Positions 1 through 12,399 of a stretch of 64,000 bases of DNA are shown one piece after another; positions within the stretch are counted from its first letter, which is position 1; the number at the start of each line of letters is the position of its first letter. The stretch lies in contig CM046332.1 of NCBI GenBank assembly GCA_025403435.1, positions 9,913,903 to 9,977,902 of the forward strand, written 5' to 3'. This DNA comes from Artocarpus heterophyllus (Eukaryota; Streptophyta; Magnoliopsida; Rosales; Moraceae). The position numbers and the translations under genes are program-made. The notes beneath the pieces were generated by a model. That model saw nothing but the letters and a program-made list of their open reading frames with translations. It had not been told where the DNA came from and made no database searches.

Positions 1-1029
1 ACGGCTTAAGGAAATGCATGGGCTTCTTTCTTATTGTAGTTTCGTCCCTCAACTATGAGTATATGTGTACTTAAAAATCATACTTCTTAAATATGTTTTT
101 GTTACCTTATAATATGGGATGTAAACCACATTACTTACCTATGTTTTCCTTTACTCTAAGCTTTGAGAAATAAACATGTGCTATTGTCTGGTTGCCAAGC
201 ATATTTTATGACAAATTGGATCTATCCAAGAGAAACAACCTCGAGTTAACGAAATCTTATGAGTATAAAGACTACTACAAAATAAGGCTTGATGTTTTTA
301 CAAAACCACGATTAATTCATTAATTCAATTTTTAAATAAACAGTAAGAAAATTTGGATCTATTAAAGAAAAACAACCTCAAGTTAATGAAAATCTATGAG
401 TATAAAGACTGCTAAAAAGTAAGGCCTGACATCTTTATAAAAACATAACTTCTTCATCAATTCAATTCTTAAATGGACAGTAATAAGCTGCTTAGTCTAC
501 TATCCCAATAGGAGATGGGCTTCTTGTTTTAGACATGATGGGAAAAAAGTTCATCTACCTAATACCACTATCACTTTTACCCTTAACATTCCTTAGACCA
601 CATATTAGGACCTCGTCAACTCATGCAAGCTGATATATTTACTTGAAGCAATTCCATGTAGACCACATAAATTTGGCTTCAAACTATTTCGTACTGATTC
701 ATTTTAAACACTACTATTTTTTTAATTGCCTACTAGTAATAATCTTACACAACCAAAGCAGAGTGTGGGTCACAAGAACTTTGTTGCTTCCTTCTATATA
801 GTTTACATCTATACAACCATTACAACCAACGATGAGTAATAGACGCTTCCATTGATTCCTTCAACTAGTTTTTTTCCACCCATGAGCTTAACAATAACAG
901 CTTCACACATCTAGGATTCCATGCCCATGGGACATACACTAAATTGAATAGTAGGATGCTCAACAAACTACTTTCTATAGGCTTCACCTTTAGTTTAACC
1001 TTTTACTTCATGCCATGCAGTAGACTGTT
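1..1029. other. Gene-poor AT-rich flank
   Basis: I see no supported gene here. The stretch holds a two-copy tandem repeat (listed separately) and AT-rich sequence. The open frame near its right end runs into an LTR-like region and has no recognisable protein family. Confidence 0.6.
217..488. repeat. Tandem duplication, two 136-bp units
   Basis: The unit starting TTGGATCT at 217 recurs at 353 with scattered substitutions. Both copies share the stretches AACAACCTC and GAGTATAAAGACT at matching offsets. No function is evident. Confidence 0.8.
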
Positions 1030-2480
1030 TATAAGAGTATATTTTATTATATTTTTGCATCATTTTTCCTTGTATTTATTATTTAAATTTTTTAGTAATT
1101 CTTATGTTTTATTTTTATTTTGTGTTTTAGGCATTTTAATATTAAGAATAAAAAGAGGGAGAAAACTGAAGATTTTTGGAGTTAAAAATATCAAGCATTC
1201 AATTTGGAGTCCAACGAAAGTCGCAAAACGTAAATTAGAGTTGAAACGGTTGACAAATGGTGAAAACGACACCAAAAACAAGATCCGCGCTGCAGCCCCA
1301 TATCGTGCCTTGTAGACCGTTGGCAGAGCCTGTGCATGCCTACTTAACCTGCCATGCAACATGCACCCCCACCATGGCTTGCTTGCAGTCCTTGCACAGG
1401 CCACTCATTCAATCCGTTTTTGGCCCATTTTGACTCTAAAAACCTGATTTTACTATTCCTCTAACCCTAATACTATATAAGCATCATTATAACAGAAAGA
1501 AGAAATTTTGGATGAATTTCACCAAAGAGAGAGAAAAAGAAGGAAAAAAGGGGAGATCAAAAGGTCTTTTGCTTGAATTTTCTTGAAGATCTTCATCAAC
1601 ACTCCTCTTAGTTCATCAAATTGAGTTGTAATATTGCTAAAGTTTATGTTTTATTTTCAATTTCAATTATGTTTAGCTAAATATTTTGTGGTTAAAGGTG
1701 AATTCAAAGCCTTAGACATGTTTGTGTAATTGATTGTGTAAATTATTCTCTAGATTTTAAGTTGAAATTACTTATGTTTCACTAAAAGTACTGCTCATAG
1801 CTGATTTAGTGTGTTATTTGAGGTGGCCAACTAAATGAAACTTTGAATTTGCTTAATGCAATGTTGGAAACTTTTATCCGTAATTGTCATATGTTTTTAA
1901 CCATAAGTAGCACAATGTTGTCACTGATTATGGTTAAGTTTTCATGTGATTGCATGTGAAATGTAACCTAGGTTAAATAAAACAAGCTTATGTATTTGTT
2001 GCCTAGATCAACCTATCATTTTTAGTATAATGCTTCTATTAGATTAAATCTAGAGAGCTTGTTTTAGGTTGTTTAATAGAAAGAGATTTAGTGAAGAGCT
2101 TGTTAGACTGAACTACAGAGTAAGGAAAGATCAGGATAACAGAACTTGTTGCTATCTATGGTTGTTAATTTCAACAAAAAATTTGGGAATAATTCTAAGA
2201 TTAATTGTATAAACATTATTGAACGGTGAAGATTAAACCTTTAATCTGTTTTATTATTTTATTTTTAATCTTTAAAATTTTATGCTTGTTTATTTATTTT
2301 GTTTTGTGAATTTAAGTTTTTTGCTAATTTAGTTAATCAAATCAAAGACCCCTTTCATTATAAAAAAAAATACAAACAAACAAAAATTAATTAAATTCAG
2401 TCCTCTGTGGAAATGACCATTGCTTGCTGCTGTACTTTATAACGACCATTATAGACCCAACAAGGTTTTATATTTTGACA
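1030..2480 (+). mobile_element. Athila/Tat-type LTR remnant, probably solo
   Basis: The segment has the layout of long Athila/Tat (Ty3/gypsy) LTRs: a T-rich start with a GTTTTAGGCATTTT motif, a GC-richer core near 1280-1400, a TATA box near 1473-1480, and an end of the CAGTCCTCTGTGGAAATGACC type at about 2398-2418. That last motif is typical of the 3' part of these LTRs. The exact ends are uncertain, and I found neither a target duplication nor an internal region next to it. It could be a solo LTR or a truncated copy. Confidence 0.5.
1473..1480 (+). promoter_or_regulatory. LTR TATA box
   Basis: CTATATAA lies downstream of the GC-richer core of the LTR-like segment and is followed by a purine-rich leader at 1497-1560. 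This is the expected U3/R promoter position. Confidence 0.4.
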
Positions 2481-5400
2481 GGCTTCAGGATCCTATCAAC
2501 TATAGATACCACCTTCAAGCACAAATTTTACATTGCAGTCATCATTGATCTATAAATTTCAAGACATTTCCTTACCATGTTGTTCATGTTTTAATCCATC
2601 TTACCTCCTAATAATTTCCATTTGAACTCTGTTACATGCTTCTGGAGTAACTGGTTACATCTTTATGACTAGAAGTACACACAACAATGTTCTTTTATTT
2701 ACATGTCGTTAGACATTAGCTTTTACATTTTTTCAAAGCGTATCAGCCTATCTTCATAGCCACCAAAATTACTACAAAGCCCTTCAAACCAATATTATAT
2801 TTGCTTATTCCCTGATATTCTCTGCTGCCTCCTACTAACCTCTTGCCAACACACCTCATTACCTGCCAAGTGTCACTTAGCCAGCTAAGGTCTTTGACAC
2901 AACTTCATTTTGCACAACACTTGTCCCTGATGTCTACACCTCCATATGACAAAAAAGATACTCCATAGGCCCAGCAGATGGCCGTCAAATGAGACCTTGT
3001 ATTTATATGCACTACATCAATTTAGTTTTAAGTTGAGAAAATTGTGTCATATTTAAGTTGTTTCATATTTAAAAAGTAAGTTTTAAAATATAACGTTTAT
3101 AAAAATTTTATTTTTGAATTTCTATACAATTTAATAAGTATGTTATTAATGAATGGCTCCAAACTAACCTAAATGTGCTTTTCCTTTTCCTTTATAATAA
3201 ACAAATTCTCAATTTTTAATTTATGAATTTGAGAATAGTGAAATAAATTTAAAAGCTCAAATATATGAATCAACAAAATTCAATGTTTTTATTTGATTAG
3301 ATTTGGAAACTCATGGATTAGACACTGATTCCCGAAAGTAACGAATTGAATTATGAATATATTCTTAATCTGTGTAATTCAATTCATGAACAACTTTACT
3401 GCTAGACTATGCCTGTAGCTATATATAAACTTAAAATTAATTTCAAGTGTCTAGAAAACAAAAAAGAAATATAAAAAGTACACAACATAATCCTGTACAC
3501 AAAACAAAAACAAAAAGAGAGAGAAAAAAAATATCATCAAAATTCTTACTATTGTAGGACTCATGTTGAATCATTTTATTGCCATTTCCTTTATCCTCTA
3601 ATTGACTAAGTCTCCCATTGCTTTTTTTTTTTTTTGGTAGAGTATTTCAAATCATTTAATCCACTCAATCTAATCCAATCCATCAGAGTAGATTAGATAA
3701 TAAAAAATATAGGTTAGTTTTAAATTGGGATTTTTCAAATCAAATATGAACGAATTGGAAAATGAATTGGAAAATAGATTGACTATCTTCGAATTTGTAT
3801 AACCTGTGAATCCAAATTATATATATATTATGAATTATATGTATAAATACATAGGTTTTTAATGAATATATAAACTTATACACCTATGACATTGTGTTTA
3901 AAGTTTATGTGCTTAAAAAGAAAAAGAAGCTTAAGCCCAATTACAAAACCCATTATCATTTGCTTACATGTAAAGTTTATTTAAGTTTTATTGTTGTTAT
4001 GTTTTGTAATGTTATAATTTTGTTTATTATCAAGGATTTGTATTTGTTTGGGCTATACTATGTTGAATTTTAGTGAATTATGTTATGTTATATTAATTTG
4101 TATTTTTTTAATAATTTAAAAGTAAAATCCATGAATTCGTGAAATCCAACTTGCAAAATATGTTGTTTTATGATTGGATTGGGGTATTTATAGATTTGTT
4201 TCGAATTGAAATTTTTCTAATATGATATATATAGAGACTACAAACTGATCCCTAATATGTATAAACTGATATGTGAATACCTCTAGTTTTCTTTAACTCG
4301 CATGCTGATGTAAACCTGATAAGTAGCCCAATAATTTCTCATTGGTAATCTAATATGTTACTGGCTGTCACAGATGTTAGTCATTTACAAAAGTAACCCA
4401 ATGATTTCTCATTTGTAATCTAATATGTTACTGGTTTTCAGCATTAGAGCGGCCCGACTATCATCAGCAGGGAGTTAACCGGTGTACCACAGCTAAGTTA
4501 GTAGACAGAAGTATATTTGATATCACATTTCAGTTGAAATATTTCATAAAATTACAGTTGGTTCAAAATTCCAAAATTAAAACTACAGTATACTTTTCTA
4601 GGGAGTTTAAAAGGAGTGCAATTGAAATATAGTAATTTTAAAGTAGTTTTTTTTTTTTAGAATGTAATGTTAACAGTTTTACGTACATAATAATTGTTAA
4701 GTTTGATGCCATATAATCATATATATTGTTTTAATAATTGTGACACTGTTTATTTTTAAATATTCTACTTTTTAGTGTATGTTAGCAATTTTTAAAAAAC
4801 TTAAGGAGGGAGATCGCATGAATTTAATTTTTTTTTTAAAAGAAAATCTTATGTTTCTTTTATAAATGATTACCTCCTCCACCCGTCACTCGTTTTCACG
4901 TCTAATCATGCACATCATCGGTATCATCATGGGAAGCTCGTCAATTGCATCAACGACTCATTGTCATCGGATACCATATGACCACCGTCCAGTCCCCATC
5001 GAAGATTGCTGCCTGTCGCTTGGCATGACAACGACGATGGTGAAGCACGACTTTCTTCGCTTATTTTCGCCACCGAGCTAATGTTACAGAAGTCGTCGAT
5101 GAAGAGAGGGGAAGAGAGAGAGAGAGAGCAACAATGAGAGTTGGAGAAAAGAGACACGGAGTAAGCAGAATTCCACATATATGTTATTTGTAAGATATAT
5201 TTTTTCATGTCTACCATTTAGTTTAATTACCAGTTGCAAAATTTTTATTTTTTTTTTCTTTTTCTATTTTCAAACGAGATATATATGCTATGTACACTCT
5301 TTTTTTTTTTTTTTCACGTAGGTTGATTTACGTCACTCACCCTAAAAACTATTTAAGAATATACTACTGTGGCATAACTAAAATTCATTATGCTAATCAA

Positions 5401-5520
5401 AATACCCATGAACTAAATCGAGGTTTTTTTTTCCACTATTTCAACTGCTTCTCCCCTTTCTCTCACTTCTATCTTCTCCTCTCTCTCCTCTCCTTCTTCC
5501 CCGCTGTTCAGGTTTAAAAA
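2481..5520. other. Gene-poor AT-rich intergenic region
   Basis: No coding family is recognised. The region holds poly-T tracts near 3620, a two-copy tandem duplication at 4321-4434, a moderately GC-rich patch at 4870-5100, a GA microsatellite near 5110-5130 and a CT-rich patch at 5450-5510. The last could be an old leader sequence. Confidence 0.55.
4321..4434. repeat. Tandem duplication, 70-bp period
   Basis: The run from 4321 (AAGTAGCCCAATAATTTCTC) recurs at 4391 with few changes. Both copies contain GTAATCTAATATGTTACTGG. No function is evident. Confidence 0.8.
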
Positions 5521-7648
5521 TGTAAGTCCTATATAACCTCAAGTACAATATTGTTTAAGTAATAAAACTCGGTGAAAAGGTCGATCCTACAAGAAAAAGA
5601 TATTGCAAAGATCCAATATATTTGTTACATTAGTTTTAGCTGAAAAATTTGAGTATTAAAGTTAATTATTTACAATTTATTTACAATATTTACATATTTT
5701 TTACTTATTCCGTTTTTAGATTTTTTTCGTGATTTTTGGAACTTCAACAACAAGAAATATGACTTAAATTAGAATGGCAAATGAAACTTTAATAATAAAT
5801 GCAAAAAAATAGAAGGTGGAACTTTAACAAAAAGTGCAATTTTAATTAGAAGAAACAACATTTTTAAACAATACTGAGAATTAAAGGTTCTATTTTGGCA
5901 ATTAACTTAAATATGTTTTAGTTTTTCTAAAATTATTTGTTAAAATTGTTTAAGCATGCAATATGCCCTTTTTTGTCTACAATAAATCAAGAGTAACTAA
6001 GCATTTAATATGTCAATTCATGTCTATAATGCATCAAAAACTCATTTTTAACAAATATATATGCTTTCAAAATTAACTAACTAAAATTACTAACAAAAGT
6101 TACAATTAAACATTTACTGTATCATTCCCTGTCTACGAATAATCAAAGTGTTTCTAAGCATTACCCATACAAGCATATGTTTACGATAAATCAAAATTTA
6201 ATTTTGCAAGAGTTTTAGCTAAATTAACATGAAAATCATAAGTTTTCTAAAAATGATTTTGACATTATAACAACATAGAAAATATTAAAAAACTAAAAGT
6301 ATTTACCTTAATTTTGCCAAAATTTCTCCCTTTTTCCTCAGCAAAAAAAAAATTTAGAAAGACATATTGGAGGTAAAAACACACATAATTTTACTAAGCA
6401 AAACTATTTTACAAAATAGAAACTAGAAGTATTTTACAAAAGCATAAAACTAGAAACTAAGGAGACTAAAAGTAAACTTAGAACTATATTTTTACAAGAC
6501 AAAAGAAATTTCTCACAATGAGAAGGAGTAAAGAATACATTGAACGGAATGGGGTATTTATAGGTGGTGAAATTTACTATTTACATATTATTAATTTATT
6601 TTTTTCATTATTTTTATTATTTTATTTGGATATTTTTAGCTTGAAAATAGTAAGATGGCAAATTGAAAAATTTTGAATTTTTTAATAATTTTTGGCTGCC
6701 CATTTCATATTTGAATCTAATTTTTTATTTTGTATTTTTTTTTCTTTTCTTCATGCTTGAAACTGCTCTAGATTGAGTTAATTTTACAATGCGATCTAGT
6801 GGAGTACAGCGCACAGAACTGGCATGGAATGTAGCCCAGGATCGTCAGATGCATGAAATTTGACTAGAGGACGACTCATATTGAAGCGCTAAAGTTGAGA
6901 GAGTTGGACCATTGGAGCAGTTGCAAAGACGCACTCACGTGAGGAGAGCTACAACAAATTCGGGGGAGGGGGGGACACATGGATGGTCTAGATGTGCTGG
7001 GTGGCTATGATCCGGCAATTGATAGAGCACCACGTGGCGATTCTTTATTTTTATTTCCTTGTTTTGATTTTTCATGCATTTGAGGTCTGTTTTTTTTCCT
7101 GTGTTACACCATTTTGTTCCCTTTTTATTGTAGATTTTAAATTTAAAATAAAATAAACAAACAAAAATTAATTATTTGACAAGCATAATTTATACAATAA
7201 TTAAAAATATTTATTTTACAATAATACACATAAAAATTACTTAAAATAGATAAAAATTTCTAAGATTAACAAACCTTAACAGATATATTATTTAAGGCTC
7301 AGGAATCTTTCTAGAAATGACTAGAAATATAATAAAACATATTTACAAACTCAAAACTTATTTACAAATATTTTAAGACTCAAAATAAAATCAGCTAATA
7401 TTATTTTTACGCTATGAATTATTTACAAATTAAACAATTATAAAACATACAGAAATGATTCTAAAAATTACTCAAAATATTTTTAAACATAAAAACACAC
7501 TAAAAACATATTTTTAAATAATTTTCACACAAACACACTAAAATACTAATTATCACACAAATGCTATAATTAAGGGATTTAATGAGAAATATTAATGCAA
7601 AATGATGATATTTAGCTATAAGAAATATGCATTTTTGTAGTCTCATCA
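5521..7648 (-). repeat. 3' LTR of the Athila-like element
   Basis: On the minus strand it starts TGATGAGACTACAAAAATGC at 7648, directly after a GGGGGTA polypurine stretch, and ends ACTTACA at 5521, giving TG...CA ends. It is about 2.1 kb long. A GTAGGATCGACC motif near 5578-5590 is the counterpart of the conserved 3'-end motif of Athila LTRs. No second copy is present in the window. Confidence 0.65.
6551..6564 (-). promoter_or_regulatory. LTR TATA box (minus strand)
   Basis: Minus-strand CCTATAAATACCCC is followed by CATTCCGTTCAATG, a good plant TATA and start region. It is placed inside the LTR as expected for the element's own promoter. Confidence 0.55.
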
Positions 7649-7657
7649 TACCCCCGA
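7649..7657 (-). other. Polypurine tract of the Athila-like element
   Basis: Minus-strand GGGGGTA abuts the TGATGAG start of the 3' LTR. Polypurine tracts at this position prime plus-strand DNA synthesis. Confidence 0.55.
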
Positions 7658-9501
7658 ACCAGCATATTGCTAGTCTTAAAAATATGTCTTATATTTAAAA
7701 CGGATTTTCCCGTGTGTTATTCTATCACTAATCATTGCATACAAACCAGATAAATTTTCATTAATATAAACTTATTTATTTTAATAAAATATTACAAGTT
7801 TGTTTTTTATTCATCTCTTCACTAATGTATAATAACAATAAATTAACGACCATTAAGACTTTATTCAGCTTGTAATGTAAGGCTTAGATAAAAAGGTAAG
7901 ATGAAATATAAATTTAAAACTTGATTCATCCATAAGACACTTACATTATTCGCGGATATACAAATTATTTCCCAAGTAACAAATCTAGACTTGAAGTAAA
8001 CCTTCATTTGTCATCAGCTTTTTATTCTTTTTTTTTTTTACTTTTCTTTTTTTTATCATTTTTTATTTTTTATTTTTTGAATTTTTTATTTTTTTTTTGA
8101 ATTTACAGACGTACTGAATAAACAAACTTGATTTAAAAACACTTCACATCCCCCCTTAACATTAGCATAACCCAAAATACATCTAAACTGATCATATGCC
8201 TTATGAGTGAAATGTAAAAAGAAAAAATATGAAATTATTAAAAAAGCTAAGCTAAAAATTTGTGGGTGATAAAAAAATGGAACATTAAGCACAACAGGTT
8301 AACTAGGGATATAAAATGCATTCAGGTAACTTTGAAAGGCTCAAACAATTCAAAGATGGCCTAAATTATGTCCTTAACTTAGTATTATCTAGGATTTCAC
8401 CTTGAGAGGGATTTAAACATATTATAAGATATTATAAAAATAAACCAGATTATATTGGCATAAAAAATCTCTAAATTAGTATAACAAATCAAAATTTAAG
8501 ATTCAATACTCAAATTTTGAACAAATAATCTAAATATGAGGCTAACACATGAAATTAATATAAACTTCAACAATATCTGAATTTTATGACAAGCCACGAT
8601 ATATCCATGTTTCTTGATTAGACAAGAGGCACTTTTAAAACAAAAACAAAGAAAACAAATATTTATAGAACATTTTTTTAGGTTTTCAAAATTTTTTTTA
8701 ATCAGATATAGATGATGACAAACTCCATAGAATGAAATATGTTTCAAACATGATTAGGACACGTATCAAGAATGCTAAAGACTCCATAACTTAACTATCT
8801 TAAATATGCGTGCATACACACAACATGGAGAACATAAATATAAATGAAAATATATAAAAGATGACATTCTCCGACCAAATCGAGACATGTTTCAATATTA
8901 ACTCCTTCACTTAACCATCCTGGCACTCAACAAGAATCTTAACATTTTTACAAACAACACAACATTTTTTATTTTTGAATTTTTTGGGGTTTTTCTCTTT
9001 TTTTATACACTTAGTTTTAGAATAAGTCTCATTTTAGACACACAAAAACAAACTCAAACTTGAAAAATTTTGGCATAAATTTGAAAAATTTTGATACAAA
9101 CCTTCTCCCCCAACCTAAGTTTGAAAAATTAAGCAAAACTATACAACTTCTAACAAAATGGGACAAAATGAAATTGTAAAGAACACACAAAATACTTACT
9201 GAATAATATATCTGACAGATGAGATAAAAAAAATTAAAAGCAAATAGGACAAACACAATAATTAAACAAACAACTATTATAACAATCACAAAAACAAAAA
9301 TCTTTTTTATGTTTTAATTTTTTTCTGATGAAAATTTATTTGAGAATGAATGAAAACTCATGTTCATCAAAACATGTCTCAAGAAAATCCGTTACTCAGC
9401 CATTTTGATGATTTTTCACTAAAACTAAAGTCATATCTCAAATAGTTTTTCAATAAATTTTTTTTTAAAGAAAACAAAAGTAGACAAAAACTAAAAATAC
9501 T
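7658..9501 (-). other. Non-coding 3' interior of the Athila-like element
   Basis: This is about 1.8 kb of very AT-rich sequence between the finger ORF and the polypurine tract. The short open frames look random. A minus-strand AGGTTGGGGGAGAAGG at about 9102-9117 resembles a second, internal polypurine tract. Confidence 0.5.
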
Positions 9502-10043
9502 TTATAGATTTTGCTTAGAACCAGACAAACCAGGTGACTGTTTCATTTTTAATATTCCTGGAAATTGAAATATCGAATTCCCTAAACGTTCTTTTTCTGC
9601 GTGAAATTGAGGCCAAAATTTATAAATGGCTCCTTCGACATAACCACTAGGATGGTCTAAAAGAGAATCTTGAACATCATCTAAGTTTTCTTTTAAAAGC
9701 CCATCTTTACAAAAGAAAAAGTATTTTATGTCCTTATTTACAGAAGTAAGACCTTTTGATTTGCACATATGCTCATAATTTTAATGAGAACACTTAGGAT
9801 ACTTTGAAGCTGTAGCTCAGGCTCTTCTTTTCCTAGCACAAAGACTTGTACCCATCCTAAGGAGACCCTTATTTGTGAATTCACTAAGATAAATAAGACC
9901 TTCTATATACTTTTTTACATCAGTTGGAAGTTTAAAATGAGGAAGGACCCAAAGACAAGTGATTCGAGCTTTATATTTTTGCCCAATTTCTTTCTAAGAA
10001 AGGGAAGGAAAGTATTCTTCAGGTGATCGTATTTAGGATCCAT
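9502..10043 (-). pseudogene. Broken zinc-finger cargo ORF, copy 1
   Basis: A diverged copy of the 173-residue ORF at 59489-60010. The minus-strand start at 10043 reads MDPKYDHLK, against MYPKYQHLR in the intact copy. After a frameshift near 9975 the alignment continues through KYKARI, a GTS-x-x-A-x-KRRA basic patch and the conserved tail HPSGYVEGAIYKFWP. Two stops lie around the finger (one after KRRA, one inside the finger), and the first finger cysteine has become tyrosine. It replaces the pol region of an Athila-like element and lies on its sense strand. Family and function are unknown. The basic patch followed by a CX2C finger suggests nucleic-acid binding. Confidence 0.7.
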
Positions 10044-10343
10044 GATTTGAGAGAGAAGAAGATATTCTTGAGAGTAAATTGAGAGCTTTGAAAGAAAGAA
10101 TTGAGTGCTTTGAGTGGATCTAAGAGCTTTTAGGAGAGTATTGAGAAGATTTTACAGGATTAAGAAAGAAAAATTGAAGAATTTTGAATTAAAGTGTTTA
10201 AAGATCAAAAAAACTTTGACAGTTTTTTGGAAATCTTTTGAAGAAAAACTTTGAAGATCCAGAGAGAAGGTAGAAGGAATTTGAGAGAGAAGATTTTTGA
10301 GAGAGAAAGAGCAAAGAATTGTGGGCTTGAATATACAGTGAAT

Positions 10344-10355
10344 CGTTTTATAGAC
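10344..10355 (-). promoter_or_regulatory. Possible own promoter of the copy-1 cargo ORF
   Basis: Minus-strand GTCTATAAAACG is a good plant TATA box about 300 bp upstream of the cargo ATG at 10043. Between them lies a strongly CT-rich leader, as in many plant 5' untranslated regions. Further upstream are TGGGC-type motifs near 10420-10442. This suggests the cargo was captured with, or acquired, its own promoter. Confidence 0.4.
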
Positions 10356-10933
10356 AAAGGAAGCGGTATTGTTTAAACACGGAGGAAACTGTTCTAATAC
10401 GTGTAAAAGGTTATTTTGGGCTGGGCCAAACAGTAATTGGGCTAAATGATTTTAAAAAAAATGGTGAAAAGCAACAACACTTATTTACAAAGAAAAAGAA
10501 AATATTTTTGTGATTTTAAATTTTTTTTGTTGTTTTTAAACTTTTTAATTTTTTGTGTTTTTTTTTTTATATTTTAAAGAAAAATTCTAAAAATTAGAAA
10601 AATTCATTTTAATTATTTCATTAAAATGCATTTCTAGAGGTCATTGATAAAGAGTACCAACTAATCAAACTTGATTATATCCTCCATAACCTTAGAAACT
10701 TATATAAATTTCTGAAATTATTTTTCTAAATTTTAGGAAAAACAAAGAAAACAAAAATACAACCCACCAAAACAAAGTTACAAGAACATAGAAATACAGA
10801 AATACAAACAAAAAAACATAATAAAAACATCAATCTATAATTATAATTTCATCTTTAGAGTTGCAATCAATGAGGTTGATAACTGGTAGAATAGTTGCCC
10901 TCAACCTTCCTAGAAGATAACATTTCCAAAAAG
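10356..10933 (-). other. Non-coding interior of the Athila-like element
   Basis: AT-rich sequence between the cargo promoter and the acidic ORF downstream of protease. No reverse transcriptase or integrase motif is recognisable in any frame. Confidence 0.5.
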
Positions 10934-11173
10934 TTAAGCTGCCAGATGCTTCAAAAAACCTTTTTCTTGAAACTCTTCTTCATCCATGAGTTCATACATA
11001 AGTTCATCTATAGGTTTACCCATAAATTCATCTTCAAGTTCTTCTTCAAAAACTTTATTTCCAAATTCAGGTTTGAAAATTGAATTTTCAACTTCAAGAG
11101 TTTTATTAGTTAAAACATTCATGGAATAGTTATCAACTTTTGACGAGACATTTAATTCAAAGTTATTAGCCAA
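10934..11173 (-). pseudogene. Acidic Athila fragment after protease
   Basis: A 79-residue open frame with a strongly acidic C-terminal half (EEELEDEFM... and ELMDEEEF). It lies just downstream of the protease on the same strand. In Athila pol a poorly conserved linker separates protease from reverse transcriptase, and this may be its remains. No catalytic motif is visible. Confidence 0.4.
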
Positions 11174-11248
11174 GACAACTAAAGGATCAACAGATATTCT
11201 AGAAGTACTGCCCTCAACAAAGTTTGTTTCATATTTTCCAGAAGAAGA

Positions 11249-11665
11249 TTATGCCATGTTAAATATGTTAAATTTTGAAGTCATATTTCCAAAAGACAAT
11301 TTTAGTACTCTATTTCTACAATCAATCAAAGCATTGGAAGTTGCAAGAAATGGATGACCTAAAATAACAAAAATTTCAACATTTGAATTGCCAATAGATT
11401 GTGTATCCAAAACAATAAAATCTACTGGGTAGTAAAATTTATCAATTTGAACTAACACATCCTCAACAACACCTCTTGGAAATTTTTCAAAATGATCAGA
11501 TAACTGAAGTGTGACAAATGTTGGTTTAAGGTCATCTAAACCTAATTGTTGCTAAACAAAATAAGATAAGAGGTCGACACTAGCAACAAGATCTAGCAAA
11601 GCATGTTCAATTTGAGTGTTTCCTATGATACAAGAAATTGTAGGACAACTTTGGCCTTTCAACTT
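11249..11665 (-). pseudogene. Athila-type aspartic protease, broken
   Basis: The minus-strand translation gives CIIGNTQIEHALLDLVAS, then GLDDLKPTF, PRGVVEDVLVQIDKFYYPVD and ILGHPFLATSNALID, in the order of an Athila protease domain. The active-site triad region reads D-L-V-A-S where the family has D-L-G-A-S, so a glycine is lost. A stop codon interrupts the frame shortly after it. The domain would mature the element's polyprotein, but this copy cannot work as it stands. Confidence 0.7.
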
Positions 11666-12399
11666 AGGTGGTGAGTCATATTGAATGATTGAACTAACAC
11701 TCACAGTTAAAATGTAGTCTTAGTCATATTATGCCTTCTTTTAATTATACACAGATCTTTTAAAAAATTTAGCATAAGATGGAACTTGTTTGATTGCATC
11801 TAAAAGTGGAATGTTAATTTTGACTTATTTGAAAAGCAAAAATTTCAACATTTTTATCAGAATTCTCTTTTATAAGCAAAGCTTAAGGAAATAGAATCTT
11901 TGGAATAAATTTTTCTTTTTAAACAACTTTTTCTTTTTTAAAATTTTCTTCGTCACTATTAATTTTATTACCATATTTTAAAGTTGAATTAACCTTTTAA
12001 TCTTTTGAAAGAAAAAATTTTATCAACAGCTTTTCCACTTCAAAGAGTTATGACAACATTAATAGTTTCTTGTTGTGATGGTAAACTAGAAGAGGCAATT
12101 TCATTAACGATGCATAATGTATAGATTGAGCAGGAAATTTGCCTTTTTCTTGAATGCAAAGCGAAGAGGTGAGCTTAAAAATAGACTCTTTAATTTTATG
12201 AATGTCTTGAGAAGTACGAGTGTTGTGAATTTCTTGTTTATGAATGAATGCTTTTTGAGCTTATATAAATGATTGTAAAGTGTCTTCAAGACTTTTGACT
12301 TGAGAATGAAGATTTTTAAAAGGTGGAAAATTTTGAGAAGGCCTTGGAAAATTTTGTAAATTTGATAAAAATTGTGGATTTTGAGATTGTTGTAAAAAT

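Noticed and set aside
944..1404. Open frames on both strands near 944-1404
   Set aside because: They lie in and beside LTR-like sequence, have no recognisable domain and are biased by local composition.
2481..3000. Possible minus-strand transposon coding remnant
   Set aside because: Translation in all frames gave no motif I could assign.
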